Shown: one piece after another, positions 35,943 to 43,476 of the stretch
How the letters are laid out: each line of letters opens with the position of its first letter
Numbering within the stretch: the first letter of the stretch is position 1
Assembly: GCF_004138325.1 (NCBI RefSeq)
Contig: NZ_SBLB01000001.1
Location: 1,311,855 to 1,375,854, forward strand
DNA length: 64,000 nt
Source of the DNA: Spirosoma sordidisoli
GTDB taxonomy: Bacteria; Bacteroidota; Bacteroidia; Cytophagales; Spirosomataceae
Direction of reading: 5' to 3'
Notes under the pieces: model-generated
What the model saw: the letters and a program-made list of their open reading frames with translations, nothing else
What the model was told of the DNA's origin: nothing
Database searches by the model: none
Translations under genes and position numbers: made by a program

Positions 35943-35979
35943 CTAAAAAAGGGACGGCGCCAAACCGTCCCTTTTTTAG
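35943..35979. terminator. Bidirectional intrinsic terminator
   Basis: CTAAAAAAGGGACGG (35943-35957) pairs perfectly with CCGTCCCTTTTTTAG (35965-35979) around 7 nt. It serves the barrel gene and the opposing arr gene. Confidence 0.92.
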
Positions 35980-36061
35980 TGTAGCTGCGTGTCTCTTTTG
36001 CCGCCTGCCGGCTAGCAGAAGGGGTGATACTGAGAAACGAGCCTATAGGAGCGGGCCACGT

Positions 36062-36508
36062 TTAATTCTCTATGGTATCCAGCCCCTGCTCCCTCAGTTT
36101 GGCCAATTCGTCTTTCATGGCTTTAACCTGTTCGGGGGAGTGTCCCTGCCAGAGCGTAACCTCCCCAACGACTTTAAAGGGATGCACGGAGCGATACGCC
36201 ATCGTCGGATTACCGGGAAACTTCCTGTTGGTCAGATTCGGATCATCTTCGATCGGTCCCGTTGGTTCTACCAGATAGATCCGTTCGCGGCCCTCGCCAG
36301 ATGCGAGTTCGGCGCCCCAGACAGCCGCGTCGAGCGTTGCGGTCAGGTAGATGTGGTTCAGCTTACCGTACTGAGCATAATTTGAGTTGAAGCCCACCTG
36401 TATATAGTCACCTACCTTCAGGTCGGCCCTGGTACCGTGCAGGTATGTCTGGGCAAACGGGCTGTAAGAAGGGGCTGTCGTTTTCGTTTCGCGCTGCGCG
36501 TCTTCCAT
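36062..36508 (-). CDS. arr: NAD+-rifamycin ADP-ribosyltransferase
   Basis: 148 residues, the normal Arr length. The family sequence is clear: YLHGTRADLKVGDYIQVGFNSNYA, HIYLTATLDAAVWGAELASGEGRERIYLVEPTGPIEDDPNLTNRKFPGNPTMAYRS. The His-Gly-Thr, Tyr and Asp positions of the ADP-ribosylation site are kept. The enzyme transfers ADP-ribose from NAD+ to rifamycins, giving resistance. Arr genes are known integron cassettes elsewhere, and this one lies just beside a cassette-like array. I see no attC-like site directly attached to it, and it is less AT-rich than the array. Confidence 0.93.
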   Translation of the reverse strand: MEDAQRETKTTAPSYSPFAQTYLHGTRADLKVGDYIQVGFNSNYAQYGKLNHIYLTATLDAAVWGAELASGEGRERIYLVEPTGPIEDDPNLTNRKFPGNPTMAYRSVHPFKVVGEVTLWQGHSPEQVKAMKDELAKLREQGLDTIEN

Positions 36509-36570
36509 AATCGAGAGTTAAGAAGAATTCGTTGGTTGATGTTTTATGACGTGACACTCGGGCGTAGTGC

Positions 36571-36762
36571 TCAATGAAGGGCTTCCTTACAGCTTGTTTC
36601 TTCCTGACTAGTCTTCCGATTTTTTGACAGTCGGGAGCCAATCAGCAAAGAAAAAACCAGCAATAAGAAGGGAAGGATACCCTCTTTCTGTGTAGACGAC
36701 CAGATAAACAGGCCAAGCTGTACACCAATGAGCAGCGCATACGGAATTTTCTGTACGTTCAT
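36571..36762 (-). CDS. Small membrane protein, two helices
   Basis: 63 residues from the ATG at 36762 (an ATG at 36780 is also in frame). Two hydrophobic segments (ALLIGVQLGLFIWSS and ILPFLLLVFSLLIGS) are followed by a polar basic tail with SKNRKTSQEETSCKEALH. No family is recognised. It is on the same strand as arr and the two small membrane genes upstream. Confidence 0.5.
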   Translation of the reverse strand: MNVQKIPYALLIGVQLGLFIWSSTQKEGILPFLLLVFSLLIGSRLSKNRKTSQEETSCKEALH

Positions 36763-36817
36763 TCTTTGCTTTTCTGCCACTATTTCATCTACCCAAAAAC
36801 ACCCAGACGGAGCCCAG

Positions 36818-37078
36818 TCAAAGCATCTGGTTCCGAGCTTGTAGCTCCTTCTTGACGATTCTCACATCATTTATATTAATATAAAGAACCGAAGACAGGG
36901 CCAGAGGAATCATCAGCAGGGGGAGTCCGATGGAAGCCTGCTGATTAAAGCACAAAAAGAGAGCGGCCAGCAGCAGGACCGAGAGTAATCCACCGAGCGC
37001 AGCTGTTACCACTTCGGTTGTCTTTTTCCGTTTGAGCAAAGCCTCGTTGCTCATCTCCTGAATTGTCGGGCTTTTCAT
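36818..37078 (-). CDS. Small membrane protein, two helices (redox-active disulfide protein 2-like pattern)
   Basis: 86 residues. An N-terminal MSNEALLKRKKTTEVVTAALGGLLSVLLL and a C-terminal LLMIPLALSSVLYININDVRIVKKELQARN match the pattern of a widespread Bacteroidota small membrane family often labelled redox-active disulfide protein 2. No CxxC is present, so the label is not functional evidence. Two helices are predicted (about 26-46 and 51-69). Confidence 0.6.
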   Translation of the reverse strand: MKSPTIQEMSNEALLKRKKTTEVVTAALGGLLSVLLLAALFLCFNQQASIGLPLLMIPLALSSVLYININDVRIVKKELQARNQML

Positions 37079-37276
37079 ACAGCTAATGTAGCAAAATCAA
37101 CGTTATTTATCGGGTGTATAGTCCGTTATCGGAACGCTTCCTGGCTAATCCGGCCTTACCTGGAACCGTCATCTATATCGCACCGAGCTTAAAAGCGCGA
37201 CCTCCCGGAGCGTACCTTCGTAAGCCAGGACCGCCTGCGACTTTCAAACCCCGCCAGCTAACTACTTAGAGCATCA

Positions 37277-37477
37277 CTACCAGTTAACCCGACGGGCAAG
37301 CAAATAGTGAATTGCTCCTATCAGGAAACATAACAAACCTACCCCCCTTAGCAGAATCCCCCAGCCGATGACGTAATACGTGTCATAAAGCTGAATGTCA
37401 AATTCACTACGACCAGCCCCAAAAGAGACAACTATCAATAGCAGGCTAAATCCTAATAATATCAATCTGGTGTTCAT
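37277..37477 (-). CDS. Small membrane protein with DIQLYDTYYVI motif
   Basis: 66 residues from the ATG at 37477. Two hydrophobic segments flank EFDIQLYDTYYVIGW, which recalls the DxQxHDTYFVV motif of cytochrome oxidase subunit I fragments found in small Bacteroidota proteins. It lies just beyond the degenerate palindrome at 37562-37647 and may be the last, decayed module of the array; the stretch 37130-37260 has faint copies of the 54-nt repeat. Confidence 0.5.
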   Translation of the reverse strand: MNTRLILLGFSLLLIVVSFGAGRSEFDIQLYDTYYVIGWGILLRGVGLLCFLIGAIHYLLARRVNW

Positions 37478-37561
37478 TACTACTTTGTCTACGATGAAGA
37501 TGTGTTCAGGTCCACGTTCCCGCTGCACGAACGCGGGCACACGAACATTGACGAACGGTCC

Positions 37562-37647
37562 ATCCAACGCCCGAAAGGGCTGATGGCCGCCACTCTACTG
37601 AACGCAAATAATGTGCCCTGACCTTTTCACCCTTGTCTGCGTCGGGA
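37562..37647 (-). repeat. Degenerate attC-like palindrome A
   Basis: Left arm ATCCAAC (37562-37568) still fits RYYYAAC. The inner arms AAGGG (37575-37579) and CCCTT (37630-37634) pair. The right arm GTCGGGA (37641-37647) departs from GTTRRRY. TGATGG and CTGAACGCAAA match the other copies in place. It lies 84 nt after the stop of the DUF1905 gene. Confidence 0.5.
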
Positions 37648-37731
37648 GTCGCTTTGGCATACCCAGCCAGTTTCCTGTCTCAGGTAAGTGGACCCCGCAG
37701 AGCTGAATTCTGGACTACCCGCTTGCTGGTT

Positions 37732-38199
37732 TCACTTACTTAACTTATCAATATATTTCACGATCATCTTGATTTGCTTCTCTTCGTTTCCTCCAGAAAG
37801 AATTTTAGCCAAAATCCCATTTCTCTCCTTTTTCGGCAACTGCTCAAATGATTCTAAAACTCCTGATTCTTTGAAAGTGTCCAAAATCTGTTTCTCTGTT
37901 ATTGGGTCTTTGGTAGTCAGTAAGTAAAGTGTCACAGTTACGATATCGCCACCACTTTTGTTGATTGAGTCTCTTATTACTTGATTTATAGAAATGAGTT
38001 TGTCCTGACCCTTAATTGTAAAAAGGTTTTTAGCTTCCAGTTTATATCCGTCAATAAAGCCTGAAACTTTGAGATCTCCCCACTTTCCTACAATGTGTTT
38101 CGTGTTCGGAATCTGAATGTGATAGGTCCAGGCACCTTTCCCTGATTCATATTTCAATTCAAGTTTTTCGTCTCTTACCAGATAATCCATTTTTGTCAT
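37732..38199 (-). CDS. DUF1905/YdeI-OmdA family protein
   Basis: 155 residues. The N-terminal half carries the DUF1905 pattern (GAWTYHIQIPNTKHIVGKWGDLKVSGFIDGYKLEAKNLF...DIVTVTLYL). The C-terminal half (FKESGVLESFEQLPKKERNGILAKILSGGNEEKQIKMIVKYIDKLS) is the helical YdeI/OmdA-type, linked in enterics to bacteriocin or envelope stress tolerance. It is AT-rich relative to the chromosome and lies in a cassette-like module. The exact role is unknown. Confidence 0.75.
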   Translation of the reverse strand: MTKMDYLVRDEKLELKYESGKGAWTYHIQIPNTKHIVGKWGDLKVSGFIDGYKLEAKNLFTIKGQDKLISINQVIRDSINKSGGDIVTVTLYLLTTKDPITEKQILDTFKESGVLESFEQLPKKERNGILAKILSGGNEEKQIKMIVKYIDKLSK

Positions 38200-38242
38200 T
38201 GTCGTCTTTTGGCTCTTTTAATTTACTTCTGAAATGCAAGTA

Positions 38243-38363
38243 GCCTAATTCGTTTTGAGCCGAGGCTATCAATCGATGGCACTCAGCTACAGCTTGCACC
38301 GCAAGGCTGGGTTCCCGTCGGTCAAAACGCATTTTACGACGTTCTACTCACGGTGAATTAGCC
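38243..38363 (-). repeat. Possible decayed attC-like palindrome between two small cassette genes
   Basis: GCCTAATTCG (38243-38252) faces GAATTAGCC (38355-38363); seven consecutive bases pair. It has the right place (3' of the gene at 38439) but lacks the AACCTTTACAC block shared by the good copies. Confidence 0.25.
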
Positions 38364-38438
38364 TGTCGCCGGATGCGTTGCCGACCAGCCAAAACGTGCT
38401 ATCGAACAGGCTTTGACCTGTCTACAGAGATCCCAATT

Positions 38439-38651
38439 TTAACTTTTATCCTTAGCCTTTCTGTTGTAGTAGTAATACGAAGCACCAACCACAAATACAC
38501 CCATAAACAGAATACGTTTCCAGTCTACAGAAATTAATGATTCAGAAAAACTCAAATGATTGGTTAGGTTTTTGAAGACTTCATATAGATAAGCCCCAAA
38601 TCCGATTCCCACTCCAATTCCTAAGACAAGTTGTACAGTTTTGCTATTCAT
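38439..38651 (-). CDS. Small membrane protein in the cassette array
   Basis: 70 residues from the ATG at 38651. Two hydrophobic segments: VLGIGVGIGFGAYLYEVF and ILFMGVFVVGASYYYY, then a basic tail NRKAKDKS. No family recognised. It begins 25 nt from the attC-like site at 38676, so its leader lacks the 54-nt repeats seen before other cassette genes. Confidence 0.55.
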   Translation of the reverse strand: MNSKTVQLVLGIGVGIGFGAYLYEVFKNLTNHLSFSESLISVDWKRILFMGVFVVGASYYYYNRKAKDKS

Positions 38652-38675
38652 GATCTGATTTTTTGAATTCCTCTC

Positions 38676-38762
38676 GCCCAACGCCAACGAGGGCTGATGG
38701 ATGCTGACGCTACGTCCCTGAACAACCGAACTCGCAACCTTTACACCCTCGTTTGGTTGGGC
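38676..38762 (-). repeat. attC-like palindrome B
   Basis: 87 bp. Outer arms GCCCAAC (38676-38682) and GTTGGGC (38756-38762) are perfect complements and fit RYYYAAC/GTTRRRY. Inner arms CGAGGG (38688-38693) and CCCTCG (38746-38751) pair. The unpaired spacers are 5 and 4 nt. The loop contains TGATGG and AACCTTTACAC, shared with the other copies. Confidence 0.7.
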
Positions 38763-38841
38763 TGCAAAGCCTGCCCACCGGGACGTGCTTCCTGTCACAC
38801 GACAGCTACCCCACGCGGAGCGGACAATTACGCAAAAGATG

Positions 38842-39156
38842 TTATAACAAATCCAAATAACTTGCACCACTTTCGATTAGCTCTCTGATTACGCCTTGAG
38901 TTACCTGAGATGCTGTACCTTCAAGTAACTTTTTGAGAAAACCCTTAGCTTGATTCTTTTCTTCAACGTTTGACTCATTACTCTTAATTTGCTGAATAGC
39001 TTTTGCAATTGATTCTCTATCAGCAGTAGATGAATTATCAGTTGCAAGCAATTCAATTATCTTCTTATCTGTGTCAGTGAAAACAGAATTATTGTTGATG
39101 ATTTTATCACCAAACTGTTGGTTACCTCCGTATATTTTTTGACTATTAATTTTCAT
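38842..39156 (-). CDS. Helical protein with N-terminal GGNQQF motif (candidate effector of a homotypic signalling pair)
   Basis: 104 residues. The N-terminus KIYGGNQQFGDKIINN (about 7-22) repeats the motif at the C-terminus of the adjacent upstream gene (GGNQQFADIIK). The rest is predicted all-helical (27-104) with an amphipathic C-terminal segment LLEGTASQVTQGVIRELIES. Its ATG overlaps the upstream stop by ATGA, so the two are translationally coupled. Position-matched short Asn/Gln/Gly motifs are the hallmark of bacterial amyloid signalling sequences. The C-terminal domain is unrecognised, so effector is an inference. Confidence 0.7.
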   Translation of the reverse strand: MKINSQKIYGGNQQFGDKIINNNSVFTDTDKKIIELLATDNSSTADRESIAKAIQQIKSNESNVEEKNQAKGFLKKLLEGTASQVTQGVIRELIESGASYLDLL

Positions 39157-40466
39157 AAGTCATGTTTGATTATATCTGCAAATTGTTGATTTCCTCCATT
39201 AATCAATTGGGCATGAATAATGTTGTCCTTATTAGTTATACGTTCAAGTAAAGTATAAATTCTATCATTTTCTTTTTGAAGCATTGAATTTTTAAGATTA
39301 GCAAGCTCCATACTATGCTTCAAATTTGTTATTTGTTGTTTTAACTCTAAAACAAATATATCAAAACCTTCCTTTGTTATCGGCGTTTCAATGTTAACGC
39401 TTAAAGAATCAATATTCTTTTTTGTGAAATTGATATACTCACTCAGATATATCTCAAAATCACTTACAGTAATTGATTCATCTACTAATTCCATATCTAT
39501 TATTAAACTTTCATTCCTCTTTAAAACATCAAATTTTATATTTTTCCCTTTTGTTATCTCTACGTAATTTGTAAAAAATGATAAGAATTGTTGGTATGAC
39601 GTTACTAATTCTTTCGGAATCTCAATTTCAATAAACTTAAATTTATTATTAAAATATTCTACGAGTGGCTTTAAATCATTAATATTTTTAACAGTTATAC
39701 TGTGGTCATAGAATTCGTGAAACTTTTGGTTTGTTAAATAAGTATTAATATAATCTGTGCTATCGTTTATTTTTTCTGTTGATATAAAGATTCTACCTGA
39801 CAAAATATTTGAATATCCAATGTCTCTTGTAAAAGAACCAAAAAAGCAATTATTCTCAATTGTTGATAAATCACCAGCAATACTTATTTCATAAATCAAT
39901 TTGGCTGGAGCGTATCTAATTTCATTATTCTCTTCGTCATTCTTTTGATTTTTATTTATATAATAATCATCTGTTAGAAGTGACCATTCTTCGCTATTAG
40001 CAATAACAGGTTTTTCGTATATTTTACATAATGTAGAGCCGTTATTCAATGTATAAGAGCCGATATATGATTCATCGTTTTTAATATCTCTAAAAGTGTA
40101 ATTCTGTTCCAATACATCTATTCTGCCTTCAAGTAATTTTAAAACTTTTGTGTCTTTTTCAAACAAGTATATGTAACAATCGTGTATGTAATAGCTTTCT
40201 TTGTCTTCATGAATAAAACCAATTTCTCCGTTATCGTTAACTAAAATCGAAAGTTTGTATTTTTTCAGTAGACGAACCAAATAATTCTTTCTCGTTTCAT
40301 AAGAAAGATGATTGTTCGGGTTTTTTAAGCCATAAAAATATGAAGCAGAAATTTCAAGTTCTTTTGCAATACTCTTAGTGCTTACCTTTTGATAATGTCT
40401 AACATATGTCATGGTAGCATCAAGTAAGACAGTGACTTGAGAAGGGTGAAAAGTAAATTTATTCAT
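39153..40466 (-). CDS. HTH-like protein of unknown function with C-terminal GGNQQF motif (candidate sensor)
   Basis: 437 residues, strongly AT-rich. Residues 25-75 look like a helix-turn-helix (VSTKSIAKELEISASYFYGLKNP...YETRKNYLVRLLKKY). The central 90-365 is mixed alpha/beta and unrecognised. Residues 370-415 are a probable coiled coil (LELKQQITNLKHSMELANLK...MLQKENDRIYTLLERI). The last 16 residues (422-437) hold INGGNQQFADIIK, the same motif as the N-terminus of the coupled downstream protein. Together they form one module between attC-like sites B and C. Confidence 0.7.
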   Translation of the reverse strand: MNKFTFHPSQVTVLLDATMTYVRHYQKVSTKSIAKELEISASYFYGLKNPNNHLSYETRKNYLVRLLKKYKLSILVNDNGEIGFIHEDKESYYIHDCYIYLFEKDTKVLKLLEGRIDVLEQNYTFRDIKNDESYIGSYTLNNGSTLCKIYEKPVIANSEEWSLLTDDYYINKNQKNDEENNEIRYAPAKLIYEISIAGDLSTIENNCFFGSFTRDIGYSNILSGRIFISTEKINDSTDYINTYLTNQKFHEFYDHSITVKNINDLKPLVEYFNNKFKFIEIEIPKELVTSYQQFLSFFTNYVEITKGKNIKFDVLKRNESLIIDMELVDESITVSDFEIYLSEYINFTKKNIDSLSVNIETPITKEGFDIFVLELKQQITNLKHSMELANLKNSMLQKENDRIYTLLERITNKDNIIHAQLINGGNQQFADIIKHDL

Positions 40467-40963
40467 ATTGGAGCAGCATTCTTAAGCTTTATATAACGAC
40501 CAACAGCACTTGCCAGATCAATAAGTCGATATTAGGACGAAGCATAATGTAGTGGTTGTTGGCGCAATGTAAGCAATCGCTAACTGATTAAATATGTTGG
40601 CTAGCCCAACCGGAGCGTTTCCTTTGTCGCAGGAAAGTCCGATATGGAAGCTCAGCGACCCAGCCGGGGCACTTCTCGTGTCAACGGGAGCCGGACTTTG
40701 GCGCCTAAAAGTTCACTGTCCGAGCCGTGCCCCTTGTCGACCGAAAGCCCACCACTATGTTGTTTCTCAGCCCCGCACCCAACGACCATGAGTGTTGATG
40801 GTGGTTTAACAACTCACGGCAACGAACGTACCTGAACCTTTACACACTCATCATGTTGGGCTGCGACCTGCCTTCGGGACGAGCTTCCTGTCGCAGGAAA
40901 ACTACCCCTTATAAACTCAAACTAATAAAATTGCCATTCCAGCCTTTTGTCTAACCTCGGTTT
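40467..40963. repeat. Cassette spacer with 54-nt repeats and attC-like site C
   Basis: No protein gene. From left to right it holds a short AT-rich leader of the HTH-like gene, then about three degenerate 54-nt units (about 40600-40770) with the core pattern GGGGC..TTnnnCnTGTCGnCGGnAnnC. Then come the palindrome 40777-40861 and another unit (about 40862-40912) ending before the stop of the next gene. Open frames across these repeats are artefacts of their GC content. Confidence 0.65.
40777..40861 (-). repeat. attC-like palindrome C
   Basis: 85 bp. Outer arms ACCCAAC (40777-40783) and GTTGGGC (40855-40861). Inner arms ATGAGTGT (40788-40795) and ACACTCAT (40844-40851) are perfect complements. 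Spacers are GACC and CAT. A T just inside the left inner arm can be extrahelical, allowing one more pair, which recalls the extrahelical bases of attC sites. Confidence 0.75.
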
Positions 40964-41335
40964 CTATTTCTTCAATGCTTTTCCAAAGGCATTGAAATTA
41001 GCCGGTTCAGTCTGTATGTAGAATGTAGCCTTGAAGCTATTAGGAGCAGTAAAAAAGTTCTTAGCCACAACCTTCATGGCAGATGCACCGTTGGGGGCAA
41101 CGCAAAATACTTCAAGTAATATATAGTGGCTTGAGTTTTCCCAATCGCCTGATTTGTATTGTACAATGTGGTTGGTGTTTTTCGGGAAATCTACAAGTGC
41201 ATTACCAAACTCTAGGAACGTCTCGTCATCTGCATAAAATACCAACTTGCACGAAGTCTCACCATTTGACATCCGAATGGAAAGCTCAACCATGTCATCG
41301 TCATCCCAAATGTTTGTAATGTCAATTGTTTTCAT
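40964..41335 (-). CDS. Cassette-borne protein of unknown function
   Basis: 123 residues, soluble. MKTIDITNIWDDDDMVELSIRMSNGETSCKLVFYADDETFLEFGNALVDFPKN and LEVFCVAPNGASAMKVVAKNFFTAPNSFKATFYIQTEPANFNAFGKAL suggest a beta-rich fold; the second half recalls small immunity-type proteins, but I cannot name a family. It is the sole gene in its module. Confidence 0.6.
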   Translation of the reverse strand: MKTIDITNIWDDDDMVELSIRMSNGETSCKLVFYADDETFLEFGNALVDFPKNTNHIVQYKSGDWENSSHYILLEVFCVAPNGASAMKVVAKNFFTAPNSFKATFYIQTEPANFNAFGKALKK

Positions 41336-41703
41336 TTTTTCTGTTCAAACCTGACTTAGCCAAGTGGCCAACTTGTCGAGGGAACCTGCTCCAATTAATC
41401 TTGGGCTTGCCTAGTACGGCGTTCGCCCTGTCAACCGGAACCCGACCAACGAACCCAAACTTGCCTATCGGGGCGGCTCCACTGTCGCCGGTAACCCGCC
41501 TTGCACTCATATCCTGGCCGGATCACCCAACACCCCTGAGTGTTGATGGTTGGTAACGCTACGTGCCTGAACGCAAACCGCTTTCAACCTTTACACACTC
41601 AGTCAGTTGGGCTGCCAACTTTCCTGCGAGACGTGCGTCCTGTCCCCCACTAACTACCCCACGCGGAGCGGACAACTACACATTGTTCACTCGCATGGAA
41701 CAC
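41336..41703. repeat. Cassette spacer with 54-nt repeats and attC-like site D
   Basis: No gene. Two to three 54-nt units occupy about 41350-41515 (for instance TTGCCTATCGGGGCGG at 41462). The palindrome 41525-41612 follows, then one unit ending CCCCACGCGGAGCGGACAA (41657-41675). That 19-mer is identical to the one at 38809-38827 after palindrome B. Confidence 0.65.
41525..41612 (-). repeat. attC-like palindrome D
   Basis: 88 bp. Outer arms ACCCAAC (41525-41531) and GTTGGGC (41606-41612). Inner arms TGAGTGT (41537-41543) and ACACTCA (41595-41601). Spacers of 5 and 4 nt. Confidence 0.75.
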
Positions 41704-42795
41704 TTATTGTGCGGGTAGATATTTTATATATGCAAAATATCTACTTGGTGCAGTACCTTCTTCACCATATGCAAATCTAATTCGTCGTCCAGGTACCAAA
41801 ATAGCATGGAGCCAGCTTAATCCCGCTCTTCCAACGGCTTGTTTGGCTTCCCAAGGATCATATAAACTTACCCAAACTTTATCATGCACTCTGAGCCCGC
41901 TTTCATCACTTCCGCCATTCTTGGTAATATATATTTCGTAAGTTGTATTTTTTTCATCTACTTCTGTAATGATTCCTTCACACTTATCGCTAACCCAAGA
42001 ACCGTTTCCGTTTCTACTTTTCAGTGCTGAATATGATTCTTCGTCTAAAAGATTTTCTGTGTTGAATTCAGACATCCCTCCCGTGAAATCATCAATATCT
42101 GGTGGTGGCGGTGGAATTGCAGAATTGTATCTTGTTTCATTTGCTTCATTCCAGCCCTTTTCAATAGCGGCTAATCTTCTCTGTTTTGCTGGATGAGTCA
42201 AAGATTCGGTTTCACTACCAAGCGTTTCCATTGCTGCCTTTGCTTGGGCAAGCGTAGCTCCAAGTTTATACAGTACAAAACCAGAAAATTTATCAGCCTC
42301 AAGTTCATCTGATGGATTTGAGCCTTTTTTGGAAATAGTGTGACCTGCAAGGTGGTGTCCGATTTCATGCGCTAAAATAGACATTGAAGACCAATAGTCG
42401 CCAGACTGCTGGTCAGTATATGCTAATAGTCTTGGGTCATATAAAATGTATCTTTCATTGTTTACAATTGTGGCAATGGCATTCTCAATATTGGCACTAA
42501 AAATCTTAAAATTAGATGCAAGGCCCGAAAATTTTAAGATTGAATTAATTTGACTTAATTCTCTAGGTCTTGGTTGATACAAGGTTATTGAATTTTGCTC
42601 AGGTGTTTTATTATAGCCACATCCGCCGGAAAATCCATCAATTTTACCGTTGATCGACTCAGTTGGTTCGGTTACTTGAATAATTGTATGTTCAGTATGC
42701 ATTTGATTTTGAGTGGTTTCATTGTTTGTTTTGCTTGGCTGATTGTTGCACGAAACTAACAACAAGCTAAAGAGAAATAATTTTGTTGTTTTCAT
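41704..42795 (-). CDS. M48-type zinc metalloprotease lipoprotein
   Basis: 363 residues. A lipoprotein signal peptide (FLFSLLLVSC, lipidated Cys16) is followed by a Thr/Asn-rich linker. The peptidase domain has HEIGHH (His143, Glu144, His147) and a downstream Glu in DELEADKF (Glu166), the third zinc ligand of the M48/gluzincin type. An extra C-terminal domain (about 265-363: VSDKCEGIITEVDEK...VHDKVWVSLYDPWEAKQAV...) is beta-rich and of unknown role. It is 24 nt downstream of a small membrane gene within the same module. Substrate unknown. Confidence 0.82.
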   Translation of the reverse strand: MKTTKLFLFSLLLVSCNNQPSKTNNETTQNQMHTEHTIIQVTEPTESINGKIDGFSGGCGYNKTPEQNSITLYQPRPRELSQINSILKFSGLASNFKIFSANIENAIATIVNNERYILYDPRLLAYTDQQSGDYWSSMSILAHEIGHHLAGHTISKKGSNPSDELEADKFSGFVLYKLGATLAQAKAAMETLGSETESLTHPAKQRRLAAIEKGWNEANETRYNSAIPPPPPDIDDFTGGMSEFNTENLLDEESYSALKSRNGNGSWVSDKCEGIITEVDEKNTTYEIYITKNGGSDESGLRVHDKVWVSLYDPWEAKQAVGRAGLSWLHAILVPGRRIRFAYGEEGTAPSRYFAYIKYLPAQ

Positions 42796-42818
42796 AGTTG
42801 CTATGGGAATTCAAATTG

Positions 42819-43001
42819 TCAAATCCCTAATCTATCTTTTATCTCATTAATATCATCTTGGATTTCATCAATTTGAGACCAACATTGGCAACTGTCAGCT
42901 TCATCTAAAATCTGTGCTTGTTGAAATGCTAAGAACAAAAGCAGAGCAATTATAATTAACTTTAAATGATTGACGACTACAGAATTTTTTGCTTTTTCCA
43001 T
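42819..43001 (-). CDS. Small single-span membrane protein paired with the M48 gene
   Basis: 60 residues from the ATG at 43001. One hydrophobic segment (LKLIIIALLLFLAFQQA) is followed by a charged tail with CQC and an acidic coiled segment (IDEIQDDINEIKDRLGI). A longer frame upstream runs into repeat DNA and was not used. It could anchor or regulate the metalloprotease encoded 24 nt downstream; that is context only. Confidence 0.55.
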   Translation of the reverse strand: MEKAKNSVVVNHLKLIIIALLLFLAFQQAQILDEADSCQCWSQIDEIQDDINEIKDRLGI

Positions 43002-43476
43002 TGCGTATATATTTACTGCTGAACACTCAATTCTTGCATACGTTGTACAAAACTCCTTCTTCGAAAAGTGCTCGCTGTCAGCGGAAGTCTGTCTACGCGA
43101 AGCGAGCAAAACGAACTTTATCCGCTTTTGTCGAGCCGCAAGCACCGGGACGTTTCCTGTGTCGCAAGAAAGGGGCTAACCTATCTAAGCCCGAATTACG
43201 GGGCGGTTGGCTTGTCAACGGGAGCCGCCTAACGAGCTAAAACCACCCTGTCACGGGACGTACCGTCTGTCGACCGACGCCCGCAAACACGCTTTTCTTT
43301 ATACCTGTCTGGCGCACCCAACGACCACGGGTGTTGATGGTGAGCGAGTCACTTGCTTGAACAAAAGCCACTTGAACCTTTACACACCCGTTCGGTTGGG
43401 CTGAAAATCTTCCTCCGGGGCGAGCAACCTGTCACAAGAGACGACCTCACGCGGAGCATATGCAACTTCTTCTGAT
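43002..43476. repeat. Cassette spacer with 54-nt repeats and attC-like site E
   Basis: No gene. Three to four 54-nt units lie at about 43060-43300 (for example CGGGGCGGTTGGCTTGTCAA at 43201). The palindrome 43316-43401 follows, then a single unit (CTCCGGGGCGAGCAACCTGTC, about 43413) up to the stop of the NTPase gene. Confidence 0.65.
43316..43401 (-). repeat. attC-like palindrome E
   Basis: 86 bp. Outer arms ACCCAAC (43316-43322) and GTTGGGC (43395-43401). Inner arms CGGGTGT (43328-43334) and ACACCCG (43384-43390). Against copies C and D, both sides changed together (T-A to C-G, A-T to G-C), so pairing is conserved. Confidence 0.78.

Noticed and set aside
40594-40835. Open frames across the spacer between two cassette genes
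   Set aside because: They follow the 54-nt repeats and the palindrome, are GC-rich with no conserved protein features, and run on the strand opposite to all genes of the array.
43055-43300. CRISPR array
   Set aside because: The 54-nt units abut each other with no spacers, are too degenerate, and no cas gene is in the window.
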